Below, one piece after another: positions 21,408 to 32,504 of a stretch of DNA of 64,000 bases. A model generated the notes under the pieces. The model saw only the letters and a program-made list of their open reading frames with translations. It had not been told where the DNA came from and did no database searches. Position 1 is the first letter of the stretch. Every line of letters starts with the position of its first letter. Both the position numbers and the translations under genes were made by a program. This stretch comes from Gentiana macrophylla (lineage: Eukaryota; Streptophyta; Magnoliopsida; Gentianales; Gentianaceae), in assembly GCA_026214975.1 (NCBI GenBank), contig CM047806.1:126501-190500 (forward strand), written 5' to 3'.

Positions 21408-23192
21408 TGAAGGATGCATGTTCTTAGATCTAAACGAATTAGATCTACGCGCAGCGGATGGATCACGACTTATATATCACAATACATAATTAAAGGACTT
21501 AAACTACTACAAGGGGTTAAGATCATGTTACCAATATCGGGAAGAGACGCCTTGATCTTAGGATGAGAAGCCTTGATCTTCCAATGTGTTCTTCAAACGG
21601 TGGTTGGTGGACACCCTTCTTGATATGAGAACCTCCTTGATATGCTTCCAAGAAAAACTCCAAGTTTTTCTCCAACCGGGTGGAGCTAAGGATCGAACTC
21701 CTTAGCCTTTTTTCTCTATAAATTTCGTGGCACTCTCTTCACCTAGTGGCAGGGAGAACTCTATTTTTATAGGCAAAATCAAGAGAGAAACTCCTATACT
21801 CAATCGGTTTAACAAAATAAAAGATATAATTCTAATTATTATTATCCAATAAAAATAAGAGATAATTACAATCTTATAATAAGAAAATATAATTATCCTT
21901 ATAGTTAAGAGATAAATAATAAATAAATTATTTTCTTTTATTTATCCAATTAATTATTTAACAAATAAATAACTAATTACACAATATATCATTATCCAGA
22001 AAACTAATTTCTTGGAAAATCCAAGACATATTGGCGCCACACTAAGCTTCACTGTGCCACGTAAAAATGCCTTTTTCATAGATTATATTATTTAAATTTC
22101 AACTAAATAATATTCATGCATATCAATTAATTAAATTTCAACCAATTAATTATCAATGAGGCCCAAATAACAAGATTATTAGTCCGAATTACGTAAGCCA
22201 CATCGGGGACCATGGACTATATAACCGTAGCTCCAATAATTAATTATTCATCGAACCGAATAAGTACATTAATTATTAATTCCGGGATTACGCCACCATA
22301 AACCCGAAATCGAACTCTACCAATTATAGATGTATACTTATACTCAACCCATGAGTGAATAAGCGTCCATTGATATAATCACTACATACGGATTAACCCT
22401 CCATAGATCGTCCATTCTCGAGTGGGAAGTCTCCGTGAATCCGACTCGAATATCTTATCCTTATTTACCATTAACCTCCGATGATCAATTAGTACACATA
22501 TCCGACTAGTAGCTAATTAGTCAAATGTGAACTCCGGGATCGATCACTTTCTTAGGGCTAACAAATAAGGGGATCGCTCTCTACTTCCCGCAGGAAGGAA
22601 TGGATTCCATGTCTGTGAAAAAATCGTAACTACTCACTCATCCTGAGATAGTGCCAATGAGAAGTGGCTTGGAACACATATCTAAGTGAACCGTAACTAA
22701 CACATCAAATACTACCCCGGACAAGCGAAGACACCTCGTGATCACCTCAGGATTAAGGTTGATCCATATATGATCATCTAATGATTTAATAAGATTCCTC
22801 GATTACGGAATTATATCGAGAAATACAGATTAAATCGGTCCAAATCTATATGAATGCCATCATATATAAATGCCCCACGTAGTACCCTCTACCGACAAAT
22901 CCGAATAAGACTATCACACCCTAAGGTGTTAAGGCGCATTATTGGTGTTTTAATCAAGAGACCCTAAACTCTGATTAAGTTCACCACGGACTAACAGTTT
23001 AAGTATATCACCACTAACTCAATCCTCACGTGTAATCCATACACTGAGTCAAGTGGTTACATACATATATACTTAGGGTTTGCAGCAGTGTATCCTTTAC
23101 AAGCACAAAGCAAGTAACTAAGATGAGATAAATTCTGTCATCCATTATTAAAAACAATTGCACAAATTGTCTTTCGGATACTACACCTAACA
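21408..23192 (-). mobile_element. Solo LTR (family 1, copy b), TSD TTAAG
   Basis: 1,785 bp, inverted relative to the copy at 6657-8395. The minus-strand start is TGTTAGGTGTAGTATCC and the end is CATCCTTCA. Perfect TTAAG duplications lie at 21403-21407 and 23193-23197. Similarity to the first copy is continuous over the whole length with small indels. No internal domain remains. Confidence 0.9.
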
Positions 23193-23909
23193 TTAAGATG
23201 TATCTCAAACTGGCTACGTATCCTGCCTATTAGACAGGAATCCAGTCATTCGAGTTCCTTAGAGATTGCTTATATAGAGGGGCTTGTGCCCTAGGCATGC
23301 ATGGGCCGTGTCCTTGTTGGATTTTGGTTTCATGTTCCCTATGGAAATGGATAATTATGATTTGATCCCTTTTATTGTAAGAGATAATCTCGGTGATTTG
23401 AACATCGGATAACAGTCTTTATGACTGAGGATTATCTCCATTTTATCTGATTAATTATGCACGTGGGAAAATTTGTCCGAAATAGACTCAAGCCGACCTA
23501 TGAGGTCCGTGCTGAGTAGGCTTAGCTCTCGTACTTTCCCCGACCTACAGAGGTCGGGGAGGATGACCGAGCTAGGCTCAGCTCGGATTCTTGGGGCTTC
23601 TGGCCCATAAGGTGGACTTTTTCGGTCTTAATTTATTGTTGAAGCGTTGCGGGGATGACACATAGCGATGTGCTAATCCGACATCTGGCTTTAGGATATG
23701 TAGTAAAGCTTCTAACCAGTTGAACTAAATGGTTAATTACACTAGAAATTGTCTGAAATAATATACATACACAATATTAATAACTTTATCCGGAAATTTA
23801 AGGGGGATCCATGCACCCCACCCCTACCGTGCTGGGTCCACCCCTGGAAGGACGCAAACATGTATGATTGACGAGGGAGTCATCACTTGTAAATATCAAT
23901 AAATAGTTT
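23193..23909 (-). mobile_element. Tat-like LTR remnant
   Basis: Minus-strand sequence at about 23200-23280 ('ggattcctg...caggatacgtag') matches the U5 of the Tat LTR at 57125-57165 ('tgattcctg...caggatacgtag'). The rest is consistent with a decayed LTR but has no definable second end. It carries no gene. Confidence 0.45.
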
Positions 23910-25884
23910 TGTAAAATCCCTCACCTCTTTGATAAGGGTATTTTAGTCTTTTTGAAATTTATTTTCCTTTTTCCTTTTTGTTTTTAGGTTTCCTTTTCCC
24001 TCAAGGTTTTGAAAACCGACTCATGGTAATAAAAGGCTATAAATAGGACCCTAGGTAGCCCTAGACATCATAAAATCGCTCTTTTTGAAGTTCTGTGATC
24101 AGCCGGCACGCTGAACCGAGAATACTCCTCGGTAAAGCGACCCAGTGGTGCCCAAGACGTGTCCCAGACACCCCAGACGTGTCCCAGAGCGTGTCCAGGA
24201 TCAAGCAGCACGCTGAACCGAGCACTCTCCTCGGTTAAGCGGCCCAGTTTTGGACTTCAGGCTCGCTTTTGATCGTTAGTAATGCGTGTTTGCGGATCGA
24301 GTGCTAGTTTCAAGAGATTTCAAGTCCAGGAGCGCGATTTGAATATTGTTTCATCTCAAGAAGGTATTAATCATGAAACCTTAGTTTTATTCGTAGTTTT
24401 ACTCTTGGATTTGTTAGAATTCGTAGTTTTAATGGTAGGGTTTATTCGTGTTTCGTAGATTCGCAAGGGTTTGAAGTTTGACCATAGTTTGATCGTTGTT
24501 TGGCTTGTTTTCGTTCGTTTATGAGGTAAGGAGTTCTTCTTATCAAAAGTATCCTTTTGGCTTTAAAGAATATGTTTTTAATATGTTTAAATCTTTGTAT
24601 TTTGTAAATTGGCACTGGCCGGACATGTTATGTGTTTTAGGACAAGATGCGGACTAGTCTTAGAGCGAGTAAAGTGAATCTCGGATTCACCGCTCGCCAA
24701 CCGAGGCATCTCTCGCTTAAGCGTGCACTCAGAAAGTCTCGATTGGCTTTCGGTTTGTTCTGTGAGGTCGCAGGCTTTAATGTTATTTAGGTTTCGGATG
24801 ATTTTCCGGGCTCTGCTTTCATATATAGTGGAGATAGGTTGGTAATATGATGTGATTATGGCCTTTGCATGTTTCTATAGGTTAGACATGGATTTTAGTA
24901 TAGATTTATGTGCTTTATGTGCTCTATTTGATTTACATGCTATCGAATCTACTTAGCAGGTATTCGTTAATAAGCACGAATAGACGAAGTACCTGGCACA
25001 GATTAAGACCCATGTCGGAGAGTGTGACTAGCTATATTAGCCAAGCCGTTCTTAAGGCGGTGTGCTTATAAGTGTACCTTGGGCAAGTAAGTCCCATGTT
25101 GGAGGTGTAGTTAGTTGTGCTAGCCGAATTGTATCCTGCGCCTTAAAGCTAGTAGACAAGAATCACGGGTAGGAAACAGACAAGGACATGAATATGCTAA
25201 GTAAGCAAGTAAGTAGTTAATGTAACTAACATGTATGTGCAAGATAAACGGATATAGCAAATAGGCATGTTTTCTTATGCATTGATTATGTATCCCAAAG
25301 TGGTTTTCTCATTTTGTTTAAAGTATTGTTCTAAACTGTTTGTGAAAGTGGATATAGTAGATTCATGTATGTGTGTCTTCCGCACATGACAACCATGAAT
25401 CTCACTTTTGATCTTCTTTCTCCTTACTAAGCTTATGCATGAGCTTACTCTGCTTTGGAATAAGAAGATATGCGAGTTGGTGATGTTTTACGAGGAAGAG
25501 TTCAAGATCGAGGCTTAGGATTGGAGCTTATGGAGTTTATGTCCTAGTTTATCGTTTTAGTACTTTTGAATAAGGCATTCTTGCCGGATGTTACAATCGT
25601 TCCTTTTCTTATTAGGCGTGAATGTTCATTTGGGGATGCTAGCATTTATTTCGATTATTTATGATATAAATGACAAAGCGATTCTTTCTGGTTCGGTTGG
25701 GTTGTTATATACTGAGACCACGAGGGTCTTAATCCCGAGTCATTGGTTTGTTTTTTTTCATTTATTGTTAATTACTACGATATGATGTAAAGAACTACGT
25801 GAGGTTTAGGGTTTTCTCTAAATGTCACGTGCCGAACGTTCCATTTTCCGGATAAGGACTCGGTGTCCGGGACGGGACGTTACA
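23910..25884 (+). mobile_element. Solo LTR, TSD AGTTT (Tekay-like ends)
   Basis: 1,975 bp, TGTAAAATCCC to GGGACGTTACA, so the ends are near-inverted over about 11 bp as in Tekay/Del-type gypsy LTRs. Perfect AGTTT duplications at 23905-23909 and 25885-25889. A TATA-like site (gctataaatagg) lies near 24038. No internal region follows. Confidence 0.85.
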
Positions 25885-25889
25885 AGTTT

Positions 25890-26053
25890 GCAGTTTAATC
25901 AGGGAGATTCTAATGCTCTCTAATCTTATATCAATATTTGTACATCTCGCATATGTAAAAATAATAGTAGCAACACATTGTATTAATATTACTCTCATTG
26001 ATATTATTACTATTAATATTACTCCGTACTTAAAAAGAAAGACCAAGTGTGCT

Positions 26054-26092
<39 letters not shown>

Positions 26093-27139
26093 AAAACAAA
26101 CAACTACAACGTACGCACGTAGCTCATCAACCCCCACATTCAACTCAAACCATAAAACCAAATGGTGACTACCCCATTCAAGAGAAGAAAAAAAAAAAAA
26201 AAAAAAAAAGAAGACTTGACTACCCCCTGGCCGGTTTGATAATTTCCACATCACTTCGGTGTATAAAAATGCCAACAATGGATCACCATCACAGCTCAGC
26301 ACTTTTCTCTCATCTGTCATCCTCGTCCAAATCCATCTCCAACTCATCAATCAATTTGTTTTCCCTGCATCTGCATTGCATTCAACGTTTTATCAAGTTC
26401 CATTACTTTTAGAGCTCCTGTAAAATCATTGTTAATTGAAATAGCATATTCCAGTTTCAACAAAGAAAATAAATATGGTTGCCCAGATAAGATTAAAATT
26501 AAGACTTCTATTACAATGGCAGCACACAGTACAAGTACTAAAAGATGAGCGAGTAGTGATAATCCACTACTCAATTTACCACAACATCCTACACAACACA
26601 ATCAACACCATTCATTTTGTTGGGACCCATCACCATAAATCATCCATCACTTTAATCAATGGGGTTGTGTCCTAAAGTATTGGTCATATTCAATAATAAA
26701 TATGTTCCTCAAAGTTGTCACCAGTCACAAAGCATAAAGTACAGGAAAGTCCTATGATATGATGAGAAGAGTTGCTCTACTACAGTGAGATTTAGGAGTG
26801 ATACCAAGTGGATGCGAGAAAGATGTGCCCACTCCAACTCATCCCTACACACTCCTACTAGGTGAGAGATGGTGTGTAAAAACACATCTCACCTCCCCCA
26901 CAAAATCACTTTTGTACAATAACTTTTTCTCTAATATTGATGGTATCCATCAAAATTTCCAGCACTTAACACATAGGAGCTCTATATAATTCAAACTCAA
27001 ATCGTTCCTTCAAAGAAGGCTTTTGCTCTCCTCATGAGCCAAAAACTGAAGGGTTAATATATCAGAAGGGCACAAGAAAATGCCATTTCAAGGTTTAAGG
27101 CCATTGCCGTGAAGCAAAAATATTCTGACAAACACATTT
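25890..27139. other. Intergenic with (GA)n microsatellite
   Basis: A (GA)16-17 tract at about 26058-26090 and a poly-A run near 26190-26209 are the only clear features. Open frames crossing the GA tract on both strands are low-complexity artefacts. No gene can be supported. Confidence 0.5.
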
Positions 27140-27430
27140 TCAGCTATTAATTGGGAACGCGGCTCCACCAGAAAGGTGATCACTGCAACCATACTAAGCA
27201 CGATCTAGGAATAGCGGTCATTTTGTGCCCCAAGACACAGAGATGGAGACGGGGGAGCGGGTGAAACGGCTGTCTCGGATCTCCCAGATTCATAGGCTAC
27301 AGCGCCCCTATAGTAAGTAGTAAGGCCCGGCCTCTTCGACTGAAGAAAGACGACCTTATAATATATCCATTGGGGACTAGGGATGGCGAAGGCCTAAAGG
27401 CGTTGGGAAAGTTCCCACTTCTCATTTCGT
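27140..27430. other. GC-rich block, possibly organellar-derived
   Basis: Composition is clearly richer in G+C than the flanks ('ggagacgggggagcgggtgaa', 'aaggcccggcctcttcgac'), with no long open frame and no repeat structure. The style resembles plant mitochondrial non-coding DNA, but I cannot confirm identity. It could also be a structured non-coding RNA or decayed transposon. Confidence 0.3.
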
Positions 27431-28485
27431 TAAAAGATGCTCTGCACAAGTAGATTTTATAATATGCGAGTCAGCCAACCTATGTTAACCCACTGAATAG
27501 CACTCAGTCAAAACCACCAACAAAGGAGCCACATATTTCATTCAGTTAATCATCCTAGACATACATACAATATCAAAACCTCCAAAGCTCTTCAAGCGGT
27601 GGAAGATTGGTGTGGATGTTGTCAAGAAACTTCCACAGTAATAAGAAATAGTTTAAAGCTTTTTTTCTTTCTTTTTCTCATTTTTACGTCTTCTTTCTAT
27701 TTCTCCTTTTTACGTCATTAGAAAAAGGTGATGCAGCACTTGACATTAACATCCAAAAAGAACTGCTGTAGGAAAGAAAGATTCCCCCTCCCCCCCCCCC
27801 CCTTTTTTTCCAGCATACCTTGTCAGAGACAAAGAAAGTTTGAAAGAAATCACTCCTTAAATACCGAAATACAAAAGAATATGCTGAACAATGAACTCTG
27901 TCAGTAGTGAAATACCAGACCCTGCACAAACGAGATGAGATCCACTGTTGTAGCTCCCTCAAGTGAGGGGTGCTGTGTGTTAATCTAGCCGTACATTTAC
28001 ATTGTGGAGGCGATCTGACCATATAGATTTATTTATCCATTGTATGCCAAAACGATGCCGTCTTGATAACTATAGTTCTCACAGTACCACACACTGTAGG
28101 GGGGCACTGAGGAAGATCCTATTTCAAAACGAAATGTACAAATCAACTTACATAGAGAATAAATGCTCCTCCCAGTGAACCGCCATGGCCACTTATATTC
28201 AAAACACAATCATCAAGCAAAATAAAAGAAACACCTAGTCCTTTTCCATATTTCCATTCTTTAGTATTTATACTTTTCTTCCTAACAGTATCGGTCGGTA
28301 GACTAGAGAGTGTGCATTGCTGGGATAACCAACTCAATCACTACACAATTTTGATATGCAAATAGAAGCGAAAAAAAGGAAGGAAAAAAAAAAAACATGA
28401 AGATTATCTTGTAGTTTGTGGGTGTATCCCGACATATAATGATTTACAGCAAACAAAACTGAGGTACAGATGATTAACTGTAAAG
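27431..28485. other. 3' flank of the universal stress protein gene
   Basis: Contains a C/T homopolymer stretch at 27780-27810 and AT-rich sequence, part of which is probably the 3' UTR of the minus-strand gene. No other coding signal. Confidence 0.4.
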
Positions 28486-29404
28486 CTATGAGTCTTTAGC
28501 TTTGATAACAAAAGATAGATAGCCCAAAGAGGCTATCTCTCCAGAAAGCCAAAAATGAAATGTAACCAGAGCTAGACAATTAGACAAATTCCCTGAAAAG
28601 GGGAGCTTTTTGCCTGCAAATAATAAGTAAGCTAATACAAGGAAGGAATGAGATTAAAGGTGAAGGAGAAATGGTTTTTTTAGTACCTGCAGATTTATCA
28701 GAAGCATCATGAAAGACAGGCTCCTCTTCAGGCACAGGGTGCAGTAGCCCTTGATCCTTGTTATCAACAGATTTAGCTGAACCATTGTCACCACTAGCAG
28801 AAGCATCAAAAACCCCATCTTTGTCATCTGGATACCTAACGACAACCACAGGACAAACACAGTGCTGCACGCAGTAATCACTCACACTTCCGAGCCTTCC
28901 TTTTGTGGTTCTCCTCAGCGCTCCAAATCCACGGCTCCCCATTATAACCGCGCTCAATCCCAACCGCTCCACCTCCAAACAAAGTCTCTCCTTCATATCA
29001 TGGTCCTTCACTATACGAATCTTGAAAGGAATGCTTGCTTCCACCAATGGTTGGGCCAATTCATTGGCTTTTGTAGTGGTCAAGTTGTCAAAATCGTCCT
29101 CAAGTTTCTGCTGGGACTCCTCATCGGTAACAGAAACCTCCACAGATCCCCAATCGGCCCCATACAGAACGGAAGTAGGACGGACGTGGAGAAGGATCAC
29201 GGCGTCGCCAGGTCGGAGGTAATTTTGCACAGCCCATTTAATAGCGTAAGCGCTCTCGTCGCTGAGATCGACGGCAATAGCGATCTTCCTCTGGGCCCCA
29301 GATGTGGGTGTTCCAGATGTGAAGCGAGGGGAAGCTGGCTGGTGGAGGATGGCCACTGGTGGTCGATCGGACTCCGACACCGGCCGCTTATTCGGGGAAG
29401 CCAT
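28486..29404 (-). CDS. Universal stress protein A-like protein (PHOS32/34 type)
   Basis: Exon 1 (29404 to 28687) encodes a proline/serine-rich N-terminus of about 38 residues and a USP domain (about 39-192). The domain starts RKIAIAVDLSDESAYA and holds the ATP-binding signature G156-x2-G159-x9-G169 followed by RLGS, then CVCPVVVVRYPDD. The acidic linker EEEPVFHDASDKSAG marks the plant PHOS32/34 group, phosphorylated cytosolic proteins linked to stress and elicitor responses. A GT donor follows at 28686-28685 and an AG acceptor at 28615-28614. This gives a 73-bp intron and a second exon ending TAG at 28486. If the intron is retained the frame stays open to 28580 with another C-terminus. The exon 2 product is not one I recognise, so the 3' end is uncertain. 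Start is the first ATG, supported by domain position. Confidence 0.85.
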
Positions 29405-30470
29405 GCAAAGGAAGAAATCACTGCACAGTTATAGCTGCTCTCGAGTCAAGAAGAACAAATAACAAAACAATATGCAATCTTTGTTATTAATAAAAACAAT
29501 CTAGAAAATTTTGATGAGAAAAAAAAAAAAAAAAAAAAAAAAGTAAGAATTAATCTGCAAGAATAAAAGGGATTTCTGGAATCTCTATGATGGGGTGATG
29601 GATTTAGGTGTCTGAGGACAAATTCGACTACCGTGAAAGTGGTGACAAGGATGATGGCGTGGACTGTGGGAGGGGAGGGGGAATCCGGTGCTATCAGAAG
29701 CTTCTTGAGTTTTGATTAGAACAAGTCAAACATTCCTTCTTCTTTTCTATTATTATTTTATGAGCTTAAATTAATCCTTCTCAAAAAATAAAAATCAATC
29801 TGTTTTATTTTTTATTTTTTTTACCACCATTTTGTTTTGAAAACTACCACGATTATTTTAAGAAGATCAAAAAAAAAATTTAGAAACCAAACTTTTATTA
29901 ATCAAGATGCGCTAAACAAGCGTCAAAACGTCATTCGGGGATGAAGATCCCCAAAGTGTGTGAGAAAAACAACAATTCATGTCGAGCTAAAAGATGCGTC
30001 AGAACATTCCTCGAATAAAATAAAATAAAACATGCGTAAAGCTAGGTAAACGTGTCAAACAGCCATAAACAGTAAGATCTCCCTCTAGTCGTTGAAGACG
30101 TGCAACATGCCAAACAATCACTTTTCACTCCTAACCGATTTTAATTGGCATAAACAAAAACAATATAACCATTCATTATTGGTATCAAAATAAATAATAA
30201 ATTAGAAATTGTTTAGAGAATTTCCTAAAATAGAGTAACCATAACAAAGGATTTCCTAATCAAACTTTAATAATGATATAAAATTTCTTATTAATAAAAA
30301 AAAATCAAATAAAATCTCTTACAAATTAACTTAACTTGGGTCATTGCATTGTTGCATATTGTATTGATTGTTTGTTGGGAAATATCAAAAGGGAGACCAA
30401 AGTGTCTAAAAAAGAATGCAAACGGAGATGGAAACCAAGATTCACGATCCCACATGTTCTGGGGTGTTCA
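29405..30470. other. Upstream region of the stress protein gene
   Basis: Contains the 5' UTR and promoter side of the minus-strand gene, with a 25-base A-run near 29520-29543. Beyond about 29750 it is AT-rich intergenic DNA with no coding signal. Confidence 0.5.
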
Positions 30471-30660
30471 ACATTTTCAAAACCAAACAAAACTGATTGA
30501 ACCGATGTAAACCGAACCATTTAGATGGTTTTCAAAACTTTCAAAACCGAACCGAGTAAAAACCGAACCAAACCGACTTGAATTGGTTTGGTTTTTGTTT
30601 TATAACCTAAGACCGAAAAATCGAGCCGAACCAAACCGACAACCAAGATAGTTAAAATAT
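30471..30660. repeat. CCGAA/CCAAA-rich tract starting GGGGTGTTCA
   Basis: Second of three tracts with AACCGAACC-type repeats. It begins ggggtgttcaa, the inverted form of the GTGAACACCC end at about 14386. It lies immediately left of the (AT)n tract. Confidence 0.5.
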
Positions 30661-30668
30661 ATATGTTC

Positions 30669-30671
<3 letters not shown>

Positions 30672-30743
<72 letters not shown>
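30672..30743. repeat. (AT)n microsatellite at Helitron left edge
   Basis: About 70 bp of alternating A/T with one G interruption. It ends directly at the TCACTTTTATAAG start of the large Helitron. The matching AT tract resumes at 52994 on the other side. Confidence 0.8.
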
Positions 30744-30744
<1 letters not shown>

Positions 30745-30745
30745 C

Positions 30746-31972
30746 ACTTTTATAAGTTTCAAGAAAACTGTACACGTAGGCGGATTTGGAGCATTTTTCT
30801 CGCGTCTGGGCTTTTGTGTTAATGGCCCAAAATGTTTTCTCCCGCTTGGGTTTGGCCTAGTCAAGAAATAGTCCACCAAAAAAACCCTGTCAAAATTATA
30901 CAATAATACACAAATAATAAGAAAGAAACAAAATTAATTTCTTTTGTTGAATCATAGCGTTGCTTTTCGTCTTCTTTCTTACGGATTTCGTCTTCTGATC
31001 CTTGCCAGAAGATAACTTTGACAGAGACCGTTTGGAACCACAAAAAAATGATGGCTTCCGTCGTCCTTGGCGTCTGCAAATCGGATGACGTTTTCTTCTC
31101 TCGCAGCAGCTGCAGCCGTTTTCAGAGGTCCGATTTGACATGAAGAGATTGGGTTTACAGCTTCTCCCCAAGATGCATGTTACAGGATGCATTGGGTTTG
31201 GATTTCGAATGACAGATAAGACTTCCAAGCTCTTTCTTTTATTTGTTAGGGTTTTTTTTCTATAAAAGATTTGTTCTTTTTATGGCAATGTAAAGATTTC
31301 TTCCCGGTTATGTGTAGTTTTAGGGGTTTGTACCTGTCATTCGTTTGTATTCACTAAAGGAATGTTCTTTTACCCAACGGATTATTGGGTTGTATTCTTA
31401 TTATCCTCTGTACAATAGCTTGGTCTGTTTGTCATGTGAAATCGTGTAAACATCCCTTTGTACGCTGGGTTTTGTCCTCTGTTTTGATCTATATACACAA
31501 ATCTGCCCCTTTATATATACTACTCCTTTCACTTATATACATAACCAAAAAAAAACATCTACTGCTTTGGTACACTTCTATCTTCAAATTCACTTTCTTT
31601 CTCCCTTTGGTTATAGTAATTCTTCTTTTAGTGTCAATAAATGCATACTATACTCAGTAAATGCATTTTGTACTCTTCTTTGTCTTGTGTTTTTGGAGCT
31701 CTGTCCATAAATGCATGTTCTCATTCCAACGTGTATAGTTTTTTTTTTGCCTGATTGCCAACTCTGTTGGTATACATATTCAATGAATACTTTAGATGTG
31801 CTTCAGTCACTGAAAGTAAAAAAAAAAATTGCTAATTTCGTTTAAAATGTGTTTCTTAACACCAGTTGTTAGTACATGTTGTTTCCTGTTGGCAATTTTT
31901 ACATTATCAGGCTTCATTTCTGGTGTTTCGTGGTTTTTTGGTACAGATCGTTTGCTTGTTCTTCTGCTTATG
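30746..31972 (+). other. 5' non-coding part of the large Helitron
   Basis: No RepHel homology is detectable before 37682. Small open frames (for example the minus-strand frame 30896-31228) show no domain. May hold a promoter and 5' UTR exons of RepHel. The copia element is inserted at 31973. Confidence 0.4.
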
Positions 31973-32359
31973 TGAAGAGAGTTTGAGAATGTGATAAACA
32001 CAAGAGTAAACTTCAACTTAGTTTATTCATTGATATGAGAGGTGTATAAATAGATACAATTGAGAGAGAGACTAGCACTAGCTTGGGCGGCCACTTGAGT
32101 ATGTAGATGTGGGCGGCAAGCATGCAAAAGTAAAAGTAAAAGTAAAAGCTATGTCTATGACATATTAATTGTGTCTATGACATAAAGTAAACTAGAGTTT
32201 GACATATTAATTGTTTATATGTATCACAATTAATATGTCTTTTATAATTAAATAAAGTGTACAAAAATATTATGCACGAAATCCTAAGGCTCTCGAATCT
32301 GTTTGAACACCCTCTTTGAAGCCTCAAGTGAGTTTAGTCTCATGAGTAATATTTCCACA
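31973..32359 (-). repeat. 3' LTR of the copia element
   Basis: 387 bp, matching 36650-37032 almost base for base apart from a few indels. Contains a short (aaagt)n run and a tandem 'gacatattaattgt' pair. A TATA-like 'gtgtataaataga' is at about 32042. Confidence 0.9.
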
Positions 32360-32504
32360 CCCCTCAAAGCCGGTCAGTATATGTTGATGCAAACCAAGTT
32401 TGCTACTTAGTCTGCTTGAACATAAGAGGTGGAATAGCCTTGGTAAGAATATCGACGATACGATCTGCTTTGAGGAAACATCACGGAGTTGAATAATCTT
32501 GGCA

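Noticed and set aside
26030..26412. Frames through the (GA)n tract
   Set aside because: Low-complexity artefact on both strands.
30896..31228. 110-codon minus-strand frame near the Helitron 5' end
   Set aside because: No recognisable content, runs against Helitron orientation.
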